Origin: Aquarana catesbeiana
Taxonomy: Eukaryota; Chordata; Amphibia; Anura; Ranidae
Direction of reading: 5' to 3'
Length of the DNA stretch: 64,000 bases
Assembly (NCBI RefSeq): GCF_042186555.1
Contig: NC_133333.1
Location: 65,025,909 to 65,089,908, forward strand
Part shown: one piece after another, positions 54,815-64,000 of the stretch
Position numbering within the stretch: the stretch's first letter is position 1
Layout: the number at the start of each line of letters is the position of its first letter
The notes under the pieces: generated by a model
What the model was told of the DNA's origin: nothing
What the model saw: the letters and a program-made list of their open reading frames with translations, nothing else
Database searches by the model: none
Made by a program: the position numbers and the translations under genes

Positions 54815-57800
54815 TCAGTTCATGTTCCTAATGTATTCATCGGTTGTGATAAAGTGTAGCCAGCAAGCCCATGTTTTGGTGAACTTGGCAGGTGTGTCTC
54901 TAGCTTGATGTATGAGGTCTTCCATAACCATCGTTTTTTGTATACGGTTGAACCAGTCTGCTATAGTTGGTGGATCAGGGGAGTGCCATTTGGTTGGTAC
55001 ACACATTTTAGCCGCGTTGATCAAATGCATGGCTAGAGAACGAAAGTAGGTATGTGTTGGGATCGTAGAGCGGTGGAGTAAGAATTGTGCAGGTGCGAAT
55101 TCTAATGAGTAGGTGGTTGTGTAGTTGATAAGCCTGTGAATTTCTTTCCAGAATGGTTGTATCTTAACATAGTTCCACCAAATATGTAGAAGCAAGCCCG
55201 TCTCCTTTTTGCATCTCCAGCAGATCTGGGAGACCGCTGGGTTAATTAGGTGAAGTTTAAGAGGTGTCCTGTACCACCTGGAAAGAATTTTGAAAGCATT
55301 CTCCTGCACTTGCACATTCATCGTTCCCTTATGGACTTGTGTATATATGTTTTCCCATTCTAGGTCTGTGAGGTTTATGGAGAGTTCTTGTTCCCATTTT
55401 TGGTTGGACCAGTGAGTTTTGGGTGTTTGGTCAGAGAATAATAAGGTATAGGTGTGCGAGATCAGGTGTCTGAGGTTCTTCACTTAAACATAAGATTTCA
55501 AATTTAGTGGCATGTCTAGACCAGGCAGGTCGTGGATTAGGCTTGTTAAATGTCTCAATTGAACATAGGTCCAAAAGGGGAAAGAGTCTATTTTCATTTG
55601 ACACGCCAAGTCAGATTGGGATAGTAGGCGATCTCTTTCTCGTTCCGCTTGGACGGTTGGATGGGGCCAATGGTCAGCCAGAAAGGAGGTGTGCATTCCC
55701 GGCGTAAAGTCCGGGTTTAATCGGAGTGGTGTCATTGGGCCATTAAGTGAAGATATTTTGTGTTTGGTGCAAGTGTCACAAAAGGAAATTAGTGTTGGAT
55801 TAATAAGTGGGTGGTGTTTACTTTCAGGGGGAGTGTAATGGGGGGCTACCCATGGGAGCTGCGCCAATGGAAGGGTCGACAGGGAGTGTTCTAGCTGGAC
55901 CCAGTCTTTATGGTTAGAGTGTATGTTCCAGTCTATAATCCTCCTGAGGTGGCATGCTTGTTGGTATTTGCTTATGTCGGGTAGGCCTATGCCCCCCTTG
56001 AGTTTGGGAGTGGTCAGTCTTAGAAATCCTATTCTCGGGCGTATTTTGCCCCAGACAAAGTCTGTGCAAGCTTTTTGGTAAGTGGAGAAGAATGCTTGTG
56101 GAAGTTTAATTGGTATTGTTTGTAAAATGTAAAGGATCCTAGGTAGGATATTCATTTTAACTACTGCGGCTCTGCCGAACCAGGAAAAGAGCTTGGTAGA
56201 CTATTTCTTTAGGTTTCTTATTATTTTTTGTAGCAGTGGAGCGTGATTTAAGGAATATAGATCAGTCAGGGAGGTCGGTAGTTGTATTCCTAGATATGTA
56301 ATTGCACGGCTGTTCCATGTAAACGGGAAATTAGTTTGGCATTGTTTACAAGTGTCAGGGGATAGTGTGATGTTAAGGGCCATCGATTTCGAGAAGTTGA
56401 TTTGGAGGTTAAGGTTTTAAAGGTGTTGAAATCTTTAAGTAGGTTGGGGAGTGTCGTAAGCGGTTCCGTGAGAAAGAGGAGGATGTCGTCCGCAAAAGCT
56501 GCTAGTTTATATGTGCGTTTTATTTCTACGCCCTTAATATCTGGATTTGCCCTTATAGGTCTTAGTAATGGTTCAAGGGAGAGAATAAAAATTAAAGGGG
56601 AGAGGGGACAACCCTGGCGGGTTCCATCCAACATGGAGAAGGCATCCGACAGGTGGCCGTTCACCCGGACTCTCGCTGTGGGATTAGAATAAAGTGCTAG
56701 TATGAAGTTTAACATTTTAGAGGGGAGGCCTATGGCCCTTAGGTTTCTGTCATGTAGTCCCAAGCCACTACATTCCGCGTCGAGCGAGAGTAGGAATCCC
56801 CTTATGCGTGGACGTGAACCAGTGGTGGATATTGATGGTTTTGAGAGTGTTATCTCTCGCTTCTCTCCCTGGCACAAAGCCAACTTGATCAAGCCTGATA
56901 AGTTGTGGTAGTAGAGGGAGAAGCCATTTCGCAAGTGTTTTTGCATACCATTTAAGATCTACGTTGAGTAGCGATATGGGCCTGTAGTTGTTAACCAAGG
57001 AAGGATCTTTGTTTGGTTTCGGGATTACAGCTATGTGTGCGGTTAGAAGGTCTCGGAGGGGATCAGTGGGAGTTGCGAAAGAGTTAAAGGCTGACAAAGA
57101 ATGGCGTGAGTATCTTCGCATATGTTTTATAGTAGCTTACGGTCAGACCATCGGATCCAGGGCTTTTTCCCGTGTTCATTTGTTTCAATGCTAAGTCGAC
57201 TTCCTCTCTATTTAAAGGGGAGTCTGTTTCCTTGCGGTTCCGTCTACAGATGGGTCCGATGGTGGCAGGTTATACAGTTTAGTGTAGTACTTGACAAATT
57301 GTTTAGCTATATCTGGTGTCGTATTTAATTTGTTTCCGGTTTCGTCAGTAAGGGAATGTATCGTTGTGACAGCTTTTTTCGCTTGTAAAGCTCTTGCCAG
57401 CATTTTACTAGCTTTATTGCCATGTTCATAGAATGTTTTCTTAGAGAGGAAATTCTTTCATTGTATTTGTTTACCCAAGAGATCTAACAGCTCAGTTCTG
57501 GCTTGTATAAGACTGTTCATAGTGGTTAGAGCTTGAGTGTGTGTGTGCTGCTGAGGGTTTGAATCCGTTTGGTAAGTACAGTATATTGTTTCCGTCGTTC
57601 TCGGTGTCATTTGGTTGCCGCCGCAATGAGGGTGCCCCTAATCACGCACTTATGTGCTTCCCAATTATTGAGAGGAGAAGTATCATCAGGCTTGTTTTCG
57701 AGAAAAGATTGTTGGAGTCGGTTTTCAACTTCTGCAGTGATAGTGGGGTCTGTTAGTAAGGATGGGTCAAGCTTCCAAGTTTGTGAGCAAGGGAGTGTTA

Positions 57801-58110
57801 GTGGGAGCCCGAGTGTCATGGAAACGGGGTGATGGTACGAGATGAGCATGGGATCAATGGTAGTTTGGTGGAGCATGGGCAAATCTTTTTGTGTCATAAA
57901 TAGCCGATCCTTGAGTATCAGTTATGTGGCGTCGAGAAATAGGTATAATCTTTGCTGTTTGGATGTAGGGTGCGCCAGGTATCATGGAGAAGTAGATGTC
58001 TGAGGTGGGATTTAATTATTCAGAGGGCTGCATACGGTAGTGAGGAAGTGCCGGTGGATGTATCTTGGATAGGATTAGGTGGGGCATTAAAATCTCCTCC
58101 CAGTATGAGG
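54815..58110 (-). pseudogene. L1-B ORF2 (endonuclease remnant, RT, C-terminal domain)
   Basis: On the minus strand: endonuclease remnant ILILGGDFNAPPNP (about 58100, catalytic GDFN present), then YHHPVSMTLGLP (57840) near the end of the nuclease, IHSLTDETGNKLNT (57360), RT start LTAHIAVIPKPNKDPSLVNN and YRPISLLN, VGFVPGREARDNT, a damaged motif A near 56780, motif B RQGCPLSPLIF, motif C FADD (56485-56496) and the thumb. The C-terminal part (56155-54815) is open except for one stop at about 55484 and has FSTYQKACTDFVWG, GGIGLPDISKY and CWRCKKETG with HIWW. The endonuclease N-terminus is lost at the 58150-58690 insertion. Frameshifts make it inactive. Confidence 0.83.
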
Positions 58111-58149
58111 ATGCCTTCCTGAAAAGTGGTTAACGGGTCAGAAATCAGT

Positions 58150-58254
58150 GGCGGCTGGTGCTCCATTTTTTTAGGGGGGCGCAAACAAAATAGAGAGAGA
58201 GAAAGAGCGAGAAAGAGCGAGCGAATATATATATATACACACACACACATATAT

Positions 58255-58306
<52 letters not shown>

Positions 58307-58690
58307 TATACATATATACACACACACACACAGATATACAAATAGATATACAGATATACAGTTATATAGATATACAGTTAGATATACAGTTAGATATACA
58401 GTCAGATATACAGTCAGATATACAGTCAGATATACAGTCAGATATACAGTCATATAGATATACAAATAGATATACAGATGGACAGATAGATATGCAGTTA
58501 TACAGATAGAATAGAGAGAGAGGAGATGCTAGCATGACAGCATGACTGCAGGACGCAGTGCTGGGAGCCCCCGTGATATACACATACAGGAGATGTGTAA
58601 TGAAGGCTCCAGCAGATTGTAGAGTAAAGGGCTGGAGCGGAGGCCGACGTCGTGGAGACATGTAGCGTGAGGAGGGGTAAGTTGATTTGC
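58150..58690. mobile_element. Repeat-rich insertion in L1-B
   Basis: Starts CAGTGGCGGCTGGTGCTCC followed by TTTTTTTAGGGGGGCGCAAA, which looks like a MITE end, then GA-rich DNA, TA/CA microsatellite (58228-58332) and a GATATACAGTCA-type minisatellite (58335-58500). It ends around a GACATGTAGCGTGAGG stretch. It replaces the start of the L1 endonuclease. The frames reading through it are artefacts. Confidence 0.55.
58228..58510. repeat. Microsatellite and AGATATACAGT minisatellite
   Basis: (TA)n/(CA)n tracts followed by about 15 imperfect copies of a 10-12-base unit GATATACAGT. Simple repeat. Confidence 0.9.
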
Positions 58691-59289
58691 TTCTCTGGAC
58701 GACCTCTTAGTGCCTAGAAGGGCTAGGTAGATGTTTCTCACCGGCATCTCTGGACTGTCTTGTGGGAGGCGATGGGTGTGGGTCTCAAGCGCAAAATGTC
58801 CTCCATCTAGGTGCAGATGATAAAGGATGTGCGGGAGAAGGGCAGTATGTCTCGTATGGATCTATGTCATTCCGTAACTTGGATAGGTGAGTTGTTAGTT
58901 TCCCTCAGGGGATCTCTGGTGTTCTTGAGCCGTAAATTACCCCTGTTTTTCGGGAGTTTACGGTCGATAGTGCTGTCAGTTACTTGCAGTGTCAGGGTAG
59001 CCTATTTCACGTATGTTGCTGGGGTTAAAGACTGGACGGTGAATGATTCCATGCGACTCCGGTATAGATGAGATGAGCCAGAGCAGCGGCATGAGCCCTT
59101 CGCTAGTGCGGGCATATGCGGGTTGTGTGTTCCTCACGTGGACCTGTTGAAGGAATGCAGAGTCTTAGGAGTGCAGCTTACGAGTCTATTTGAGAAGTAT
59201 ATGTAAAGGGAAGAGGTTGAAATGTTAAGCTTTAGATATCGTTATGTCCATCCTGGCGAGGCTACATGGGTAAAGACAGCGATGTCTAG
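58691..59289 (-). other. L1-B inter-ORF region
   Basis: Between ORF1 and the remnant of ORF2. No conserved protein is visible. Probably internal non-coding sequence plus lost ORF2 start. Confidence 0.5.
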
Positions 59290-60428
59290 TTAGCGATCTC
59301 GACGTGCCCACCGAGTTAAGGGAGCAGTCGTGGGGCTCGGAGGTGGGTGCCCGATTCGTGAGGTGGAGCTGGGTCTGACAGTTGATGGCGATCGTCTCCT
59401 CCTGAACCTTGTGTCTTGGGCTTCCATCGGTTCCTCAGTAGGTGGCTGGCGGGTAGGATCAGAGGTTTCGAATACCACATACCAGTTTGGGACCGCTACG
59501 TATGGTATGTCTAGAGTGTTGCAGAATACACCCAGTTCTTCCGGGACTCTCAGTAAGGCAGAGCGGCCCTGGTGAGAAGCTAGGAGAGCGAAGGGGAACT
59601 TCCAACCATAGCGAATCCCCCTGGTACGCAAGATGTCCAGCAGAGGACGTAGATATTTGAGGTGTCTCAGTGTGATTGCTGACAGGTCCTGATAAATTTT
59701 ATAGAGTGACCTTCAAACTCCATTTGCATCTTATCTCGGGCTTTTTTGAGAATTTCTTCTTTGGTCGCGAAATCGTTAATGTGGCAGATAATATCTCTCG
59801 GGGGTTCATTTTCTCTACCTCGGGGATGGAGCGCTCTGTGGATTCTCTCCATTGCTATCTTTGTGTGGTGGGGTTCATCCAAGAGGCGGTTGAAGAGGTC
59901 AGTGATAGTAGGGAGAATTTGATCTTGTTCTATATATTCGGGGATGCCTCTCACCCTTAAGTTGTGTCTCCGACACCTATTGTCGAGGTCTTCGACATGA
60001 CGCTGAAGATCTCGGAGCTGCATTGTGTGTGAGTCGACCTTGTGGTGAATCTTCTTTATGGCTGTTTGTTGGTGTGACGCCATCTTCTCCACAAGTTGCA
60101 TTCTCCCTGTTATGGCTTGGAGTTCATGGCGGAGGTCCGTTATGGCTGTGAATAAGGTATCTTTTATGTCGGCTGCCACAGTCTGGAGATCGTGCAGGCT
60201 CGGTGGGCGGCGAGATGCCTGGATGTTCTCCATAGGTGCGGGATGCTGTTCTGTTGGGGTCAGTGTAATCTCATCGTGGTTTTGAGCATTAGATGAGGCA
60301 GTGAGGGGAGCCGCCATGTTCGAACGCTGGGTTCTGAATATCTCTGGGATTGTTTGGCTCGTGCGGCCAGTAATTTCTCTGGGGGAGCGGGATCTGGATG
60401 TCGAGCTTCCATGGGACGAAGTCCCCAT
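59290..60428 (-). pseudogene. L1-B ORF1, one frameshift
   Basis: The RNA-binding nucleoprotein of the LINE. First frame from 60428: MGTSSHGSSTSRSRSPRE, a long coiled-coil region (residues about 85-155: VAADIKDTLFTAITDLRHEL onward to LRDLQRHVEDLDNRCRRHNL), the RRM start RVRGIPEYIE, MERIHRALHPRG and DIICHINDFATKEEIL. Near 59695 a one-base deletion breaks the frame. The C-terminal domain continues in the other frame (59631-59290) with GIRYGWKFPFALLASHQGRS and a Ser/Pro/Arg tail. Apart from this lesion it is well preserved. Confidence 0.83.
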
Positions 60429-60542
60429 AGCGAGTAACAGATTTGTCAGCGATATTCCCCTGGAATAGCGTATTGTAGGCTACGGTGTGATGGAGCGGGA
60501 GGATTAAGCAGCCATCTTCGCTCAAGGCAAACCACGCCCCCC

Positions 60543-60899
60543 TTTAAATGACTTTTATTCCTTTAAAAATGTCATTTTGTGCAGGGACTGTTCTAAGCAC
60601 GGGAAACACGTGCCACTTTACAGGCATACTATAGACACCCCGCAGGTACGATAGTTAAAGGAATATTTCACTTTCATTTTTTTTAGTTTAAGCAGAGTCC
60701 TGGGGCAGGACCCGGGTCCCCAAACCCTTTTTAGGACAATAACTTGCATATTAGCCTTTAAAATTCTCACTTTTGATTTCTCGTGTTCGAGTCCCATAGA
60801 CTTTAACGGTGTTCGAATGTTCGCGCAAACTTTCGGTCTGTTTGCATGTTCTGGATGCAAACCGAACGGGGGGGGGGGGGGGTATTTGGCCCATCCCTA
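60543..60899 (+). other. hAT-C 3' terminus
   Basis: Inverse of hAT-A 3404-3840, ending in the TIR. Contains a G14 tract at about 60869-60882. No gene. Confidence 0.8.
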
Positions 60900-61448
60900 G
60901 TCTTCTGACCTCAATATCATTGAGCCACTCTGGGGAGATCTCAAAAGTGCAGTTCATGCAAGATAGTCCAAGAATTTACAGAAACTGGAGGCTTTTTGCC
61001 AAGAGGAATGGGCAGCTTTACCATCTGAGAAGATAAAGAGCCTCATCCACAAATACCACAAAAGACTTCAAGATGTCATTTATGTTAAAGGGGGCAATTT
61101 ACAGTATTAAGAACTGGGGTATGTAAACTTTTGATCAGGGTCACCTGGGTAGTTTCCGTTGTCATTATGATTTAAAAAGAGTAAACACGGTTAATTCATA
61201 ATAAATGGCTTCAGCCAACCACTAACCATGAGTGAAAGAAAAGTTTGTTTTATCATTCATATTCTCCGAAAAATGGCCAAGAAATCAAATTCTGCCAGGG
61301 TATGTAAACTTATGAGCACTTATGAGTCAAATACACTGCCACTAATTGAATAACCTGCCTGCTTAATCTAACTCAAGCTATCTCTCTGTCCACGCCAACA
61401 CTACACACAGCCGCTATGTAAGGAGCCTTATATAGTGTGGCTCCTTAT

Positions 61449-62044
61449 CAGGGCTTTTTTTATCAGAGGTGCAGGAACTCCCCCTTTTGGGAGTTACCCA
61501 TCGTCTTTGCCCCTACCTACCTCTGAGCACCAGTCCTTGGTTCCACTCCCTACCCACCTCCCAGCACTGCCCCTTTTAGAGAATACAGAACCAAGTAGCA
61601 TTTGTGGTACCAAGTAATTTGTTATTGATAACAAGAAAAACAGTAAAATAGACTGCCCACAGCCAACAATAGACCCACCAGCAACAATAGATCCCCCCTG
61701 CAACAATGGACCACCTACAACAAAATACCACCCAGCAACTATAGACCCTCTAGAAGCCAGCTATAATAGACTGCTCCCTCAACAGTAGATTCCTCCCAGC
61801 GACAACTGACCCCCCAGCAACATAAGACCCACCCCAGCAACAAAAGATCCCCCAAAAGCAACAACCTCTCCAGCAGCAATCAACCCTTCTGCAGAAATAG
61901 ATCCCCTCCAGCAACAATAGATCCACCAGCAGCCAGCATCAATAGACACTGTAGCACAACCCAGCACTCCTTGCCATTACATACATTCAGTGGTGGAGGT
62001 ACTGGAACTGCGTTCCCCCGCGTCCCCGCTGAAAAAAAGCCCTG
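61449..62044. mobile_element. hAT-type MITE (CAGGGCTTTTTTT ends)
   Basis: Ends CAGGGCTTTTTTTATCAG and, reverse-complemented, CAGGGCTTTTTTTCAGCG. The 8-bp duplication CTCCTTAT/CTCCTTAC (61441-61448, 62045-62052) shows hAT-type mobilisation. The interior holds a minisatellite of CAGCAACAATAGATCCCC-like units (61660-61965). No transposase. Confidence 0.8.
61660..61965. repeat. CAGCAACAATAGA minisatellite
   Basis: About 14 imperfect copies of an 18-23-base unit CCAGCAACAATAGATCCCCC. The protein-like frames across it, on either strand, are repeat artefacts. Confidence 0.8.
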
Positions 62045-62313
62045 CTCCTTACATATAATTGACCAAAGGCACCTCCTACCTTTGGCCAATTATGGCGATT
62101 TCAGCAGAGTGTGCTGTGATTGGCCAAAGCATGCAGGTCAGGTGCATGCTTTGGTCAATCATACAGCAATGCACTGCGATCTCGCATTATGGGGCATTCC
62201 ACTGCTCTTGAATTTCCCGCGAACGCCCCATATGTTCGTTTCATTTTAGAACTAATGAACACCCGATGTTCGAGTCAAACTTAAGTTCAACTCGAACCGC
62301 GGGCTTATCCCTA

Positions 62314-62456
62314 TTGCAGAATACACCACATTTCACACCCCATTTGGCGTGATTCTAAAGGGCTCAGAGGGTACTGGAGGGCTTAACTAGCTTCCTAAAG
62401 CCCAACACGTCAACTGGTCCAGGCACTGCCCAAATGTACACAAATGCTTACTTCCC
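62314..62456. other. Short unassigned spacer
   Basis: Host or old repeat sequence after the hAT-D terminus; nothing recognised. Confidence 0.4.
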
Positions 62457-62504
62457 TTAACTACTTAAGGACCAAGCCTCTTTTTTAGATGTGTTGTTTA
62501 CAAG
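62457..62504. mobile_element. Fragment of a second TTAA-type MITE
   Basis: TTAACTACTTAAGGACCAAG to CAAG, the start of another TTAACC-type family, cut after 48 bp by the piggyBac element at TTAA 62505-62508. Confidence 0.55.
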
Positions 62505-62519
62505 TTAACCACTTGCCGA

Positions 62520-63770
62520 CCGCCTCACGCAGATATACTGCAACAGAATGGCACGGGCGGGCAGAGTAACGTATGGGCACGTTACTCCCTCCCGCGGGCG
62601 GGGGGCCCTATAGGGCCCCCCCGGTGCCCAAGTCGGCCTGCATTGTTCCAGGAGCGATTCGTGCTGAGGGGGAGGCCACCAATTCATGGCCACCCCCTCG
62701 CGATCGCTCCTGACAAATGAGAAGCTTCCTCTGCTTCTGAAATGTAAACCGAAGCAGAGGAAGTGATGTCATCTCGCCTCGTGCAGCCTTTTCGTTCCGG
62801 CGCCCGAGGAGAGAAGACATAGTGAGCTTGCACCAACACCACACCAACAATAGCACACATAGGCACATAAACCCCCCCCCCCTGCACCCCTGTCACAGTG
62901 ACACCAATAGCAGTTTTTTTTTTAATGATTACTGCATTGGTGTCATTTGTGACTGTTATAAGTGGTAGGGCAGTTAGTGGTAGGCCCCTTTAGGTTTAGG
63001 GTACCCGCCCTAACCCCCCCAATAAAGGTTTAACCCCTTGATCACACCCCAGTTAATCCTTTCATCCCCTATCGCCAGTGTCACCAAGCTCTTCTTTTTT
63101 TCTGATCGCCGTATTAGTATCACAGGTGACGCTAGTTAGCCAGGTAGGTATTTAGGTTCACCGTCCGCTTTTTATAGCATCAGGTACCCCCATAAACTAC
63201 CTAATAAAGGTTTTAACCCCCTGATTGCCCCCTAGTTAACTCTTTCATCAGTGATCACAGTATAAGTGTTACGGGTGACGCTGGTTAGTTTGTTTTTATA
63301 CCCGCCGTTTATTACCCAATAAAAGCTTTAACCCCCTGATCGCCTGGTGGGTGATATCAGTTAGGTTTTAGTGTCAGATAGTGTCAGATTAGTGCCAGTA
63401 GCACCAAGACCCTCGCACGCAGCATACACCTCCCTTAGTGGTATAGTATCTGAATGGATCAATATCTGATCAAATTTATACTAGCGTCCCCAGCAGTTTA
63501 GGGTTCCCAAAAACGCAGTGTTAGCGGGATCAGCCCGGATACCTGCTAGCACCTGCGTTTTTCCCCACCGCCCAGCCCACCCAAGTGCAGTATCGATCGA
63601 TCACTGTCACTTACAAAACACTAAACACATAACTTCAGCGTTCGCAGAGTCAGGCCTGATCCCTGCGATCGCTAACAGTTTTTTTGGTAGCGTTTGATAC
63701 AGTTGCTGACAGCCTAGGAGTTTTTTTACCTGTGAGTCTCACTACTGTACCAGTAAATTTAGAGCCCAAA
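62520..63770 (+). other. piggyBac 5' leader
   Basis: Long non-coding leader of about 1.25 kb with a hairpin (62725-62763), a C tract (62871-62881), repeated AACCCCCTGATCG/GGTTTAACCCC-type blocks and GATCGATCACTGTCACTTAC. The transposase promoter presumably lies here, but no clear TATA box was identified. Confidence 0.6.
62725..62763. repeat. Hairpin in piggyBac leader
   Basis: Arms CTTCCTCTGCTTC (62725-62737) and GAAGCAGAGGAAG (62751-62763), perfect over 13 bp. Same place as 44012-44050 but with paired changes in both arms. Confidence 0.85.
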
Positions 63771-64000
63771 ATGGCAAATCGAAGGTACAGTAGTGAAGAG
63801 GAAGTCACTCATCTGTCAGATTCAGGCTCAGAATACGATCCTGTAGACGACAGCGGCTCCATGACAGATAGCTCTGACGACGGAGTTGTGGTCCCTGCCA
63901 AGGTCAGGCGTACCAGACCCCAATCTTCTGCTGTTGTTGAGGTGCAAGAACCGAAGGGCTCTCGTATGGAGCAGAGAAGTACTAGTGCCGCTCATCCTTC
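63771..64000 (+). CDS. piggyBac transposase, N-terminal part (open at window end)
   Basis: Start ATG at 63771 (MANRRYSSEEEVTHLSDSGS), then EYDPVDDSGSMTDSSDDGVV and a basic stretch PAKVRRTRPQ; 76 full codons, no stop before 64000. piggyBac-like transposases typically open with this acidic Ser/Asp/Glu-rich segment ahead of the DDD RNase-H-like core, which would follow outside the window. A domesticated PGBD-type gene is a possible alternative, but the TTAA terminus about 1.27 kb upstream argues for a mobile copy. The start context AAAATGG is acceptable. Whether the rest is intact cannot be judged. Confidence 0.78.
   Translation, partial: MANRRYSSEEEVTHLSDSGSEYDPVDDSGSMTDSSDDGVVVPAKVRRTRPQSSAVVEVQEPKGSRMEQRSTSAAHP

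Larger units (their letters stand above)
54240..60542 (-). mobile_element. L1-B: near full-length L1/Tx1-like LINE
   Basis: On the minus strand it begins GGGGGCGTGGTTTGCC (same start as L1-A) at about 60542 and ends in an A-type tail (T15 on the plus strand near 54240). The 14-bp duplication TTTAAATGACTTTT flanks it (54226-54239 and 60543-60556). About 6.3 kb with ORF1 and ORF2, both with lesions, and an insertion of repeat-rich DNA near 58150-58690. Confidence 0.88.
45903..60899 (+). mobile_element. hAT-C: complete 15-kb hAT with nested inserts
   Basis: TAGGGATGGGC at 45903 and inverted GCCCATCCCTA ending at 60899, flanked by the exact 8-bp duplication GTCTTCTG (45895-45902, 60900-60907) in the Tc1-B transposase. 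Transposase on the plus strand (49443-52481). Nested inside: Tc1-C, two MITEs at 48036-49240, the tandem hairpin repeat, MITE-1 with a Harbinger-type MITE, and L1-B. Without the inserts it is close to hAT-A in layout. Confidence 0.92.
45104..61090 (+). pseudogene. Tc1-B transposase, split and decayed
   Basis: First part 45104-45900: start MRKAKELSKDLWKKVVELCK and helix-turn-helix text (KTGKGYKKISKEL), then SGRPTKISATTARKIV and ..RRHLKKDGLHG. The catalytic part is degraded (a trace of DET-K in the 45555 region and of a D-N-D block near 45826-45850). The third acidic block and C-terminus continue after hAT-C from 60907 (NIIEPLWGDLK-like, then LPSEK-type text to about 61090). Many stops and frameshifts; inactive before and because of the hAT insertion. 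Confidence 0.75.
44757..61320 (+). mobile_element. Tc1-B: Tc1 element split by hAT-C
   Basis: Left end CAGTTGTGCTCTAAAGTTTA and right end reverse-complemented AGTGCTCATAAGTTTACATA, continuing in both with CCCTGGCAGAATT. The two halves (44757-45902 and 60900-61320) are joined once the 15-kb hAT-C is removed at its GTCTTCTG duplication. The combined length of about 1.57 kb is normal for Tc1. Confidence 0.85.
61323..62313 (-). mobile_element. hAT-D 5' terminus
   Basis: Ends GGGCTTATCCCTA (one change from the family TIR) at 62313. It contains the family subterminal text (GCATGCTTTGGTCAATC, GCGAACGCCCCATATG, GATGTTCGAGTCAAAC) and, at its left, the ACACTGCC...CCTGCCTGCTTAATCTAAC sequence that follows the microsatellite in hAT-A. 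It is interrupted by a MITE at 61449-62044. Probably the 5' end of the copy whose fragments lie at 32905-34385. Confidence 0.75.
62505..64000 (+). mobile_element. piggyBac element, 5' part (continues past window)
   Basis: Begins TTAACCACTTGCCGACCGCC at a TTAA. Its leader (62520-63770) is the forward version of 42678-44265, and it leads into an open transposase frame at 63771. It is the only piggyBac copy here with an unbroken start of the coding region, so it may be autonomous. The 3' half is outside the window. Confidence 0.85.

Noticed and set aside
58126..58661. Long frames rich in I-Y-T and V-Y-L repeats
   Set aside because: They are microsatellite and GATATACAGT minisatellite, not protein coding.

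Overview
The window is eukaryotic and looks like intergenic DNA from a large amphibian genome. I infer an anuran, probably ranid-like, from the mix of families: many TTAA-flanked piggyBac-type elements, Tc1/mariner, BED-type hAT, Harbinger-type MITEs, two L1/Tx1-like LINEs, a Gmr1-like Ty3/Gypsy element, a Penelope-like element and a V-SINE. I found no convincing host gene, tRNA, rRNA or CRISPR array. Nearly every coding stretch is the broken transposase or polymerase of a mobile element.

Layout. Positions 1-1455 are unassigned. 1456-3388 is a decayed Tc1 (Tc1-A) carrying a MITE. 3404-10641 is a complete hAT (hAT-A, transposase on the minus strand) with an exact 8-bp target duplication; its 3' region carries a MITE that itself carries a 1.5-kb Harbinger-type MITE. 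11201-19293 is an L1 (L1-A) inserted exactly inside the terminal repeat of another MITE; the L1 is split by a 2.5-kb element with inverted ends. 20176-21065 is a piggyBac-type MITE. 21599-26495 is a Gypsy element whose order is gag(SCAN-like)-PR-IN-RT-RH, with the integrase upstream of the RT. Its 3' LTR is cut by hAT-B (26496 to about 32904, plus strand).

hAT-B lacks its 3' end and abuts fragments of a fourth, minus-strand hAT (hAT-D). Inside hAT-D sits a Penelope-like element (34402-38764) with inverted terminal arms. A piggyBac element with its catalytic core deleted follows (38813-44265). Tc1-B (44757-61320) is split by a complete 15-kb hAT (hAT-C, 45903-60899), which contains a nearly intact Tc1 (Tc1-C), several MITEs and a second L1 (L1-B). 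The 5' end of hAT-D closes at 62313. An apparently autonomous piggyBac element starts at 62505 and runs off the window, with its first 76 codons open.

The elements do not act as one pathway. They form a stratigraphy: each nesting gives a relative age (for example hAT-D, then Tc1-B, then hAT-C, then L1-B and Tc1-C). Autonomous-type copies (hAT, Tc1, piggyBac, L1) could once have mobilised the related MITEs. The most interesting points are the Gypsy domain order with a SCAN-like gag, hammerhead-like motifs in the ends of two elements, a covarying hairpin in the piggyBac leader, a tandem repeat whose units each hold a perfect hairpin in the hAT 3' region, and two different Harbinger-type MITEs at the same TTA in two repeat copies.
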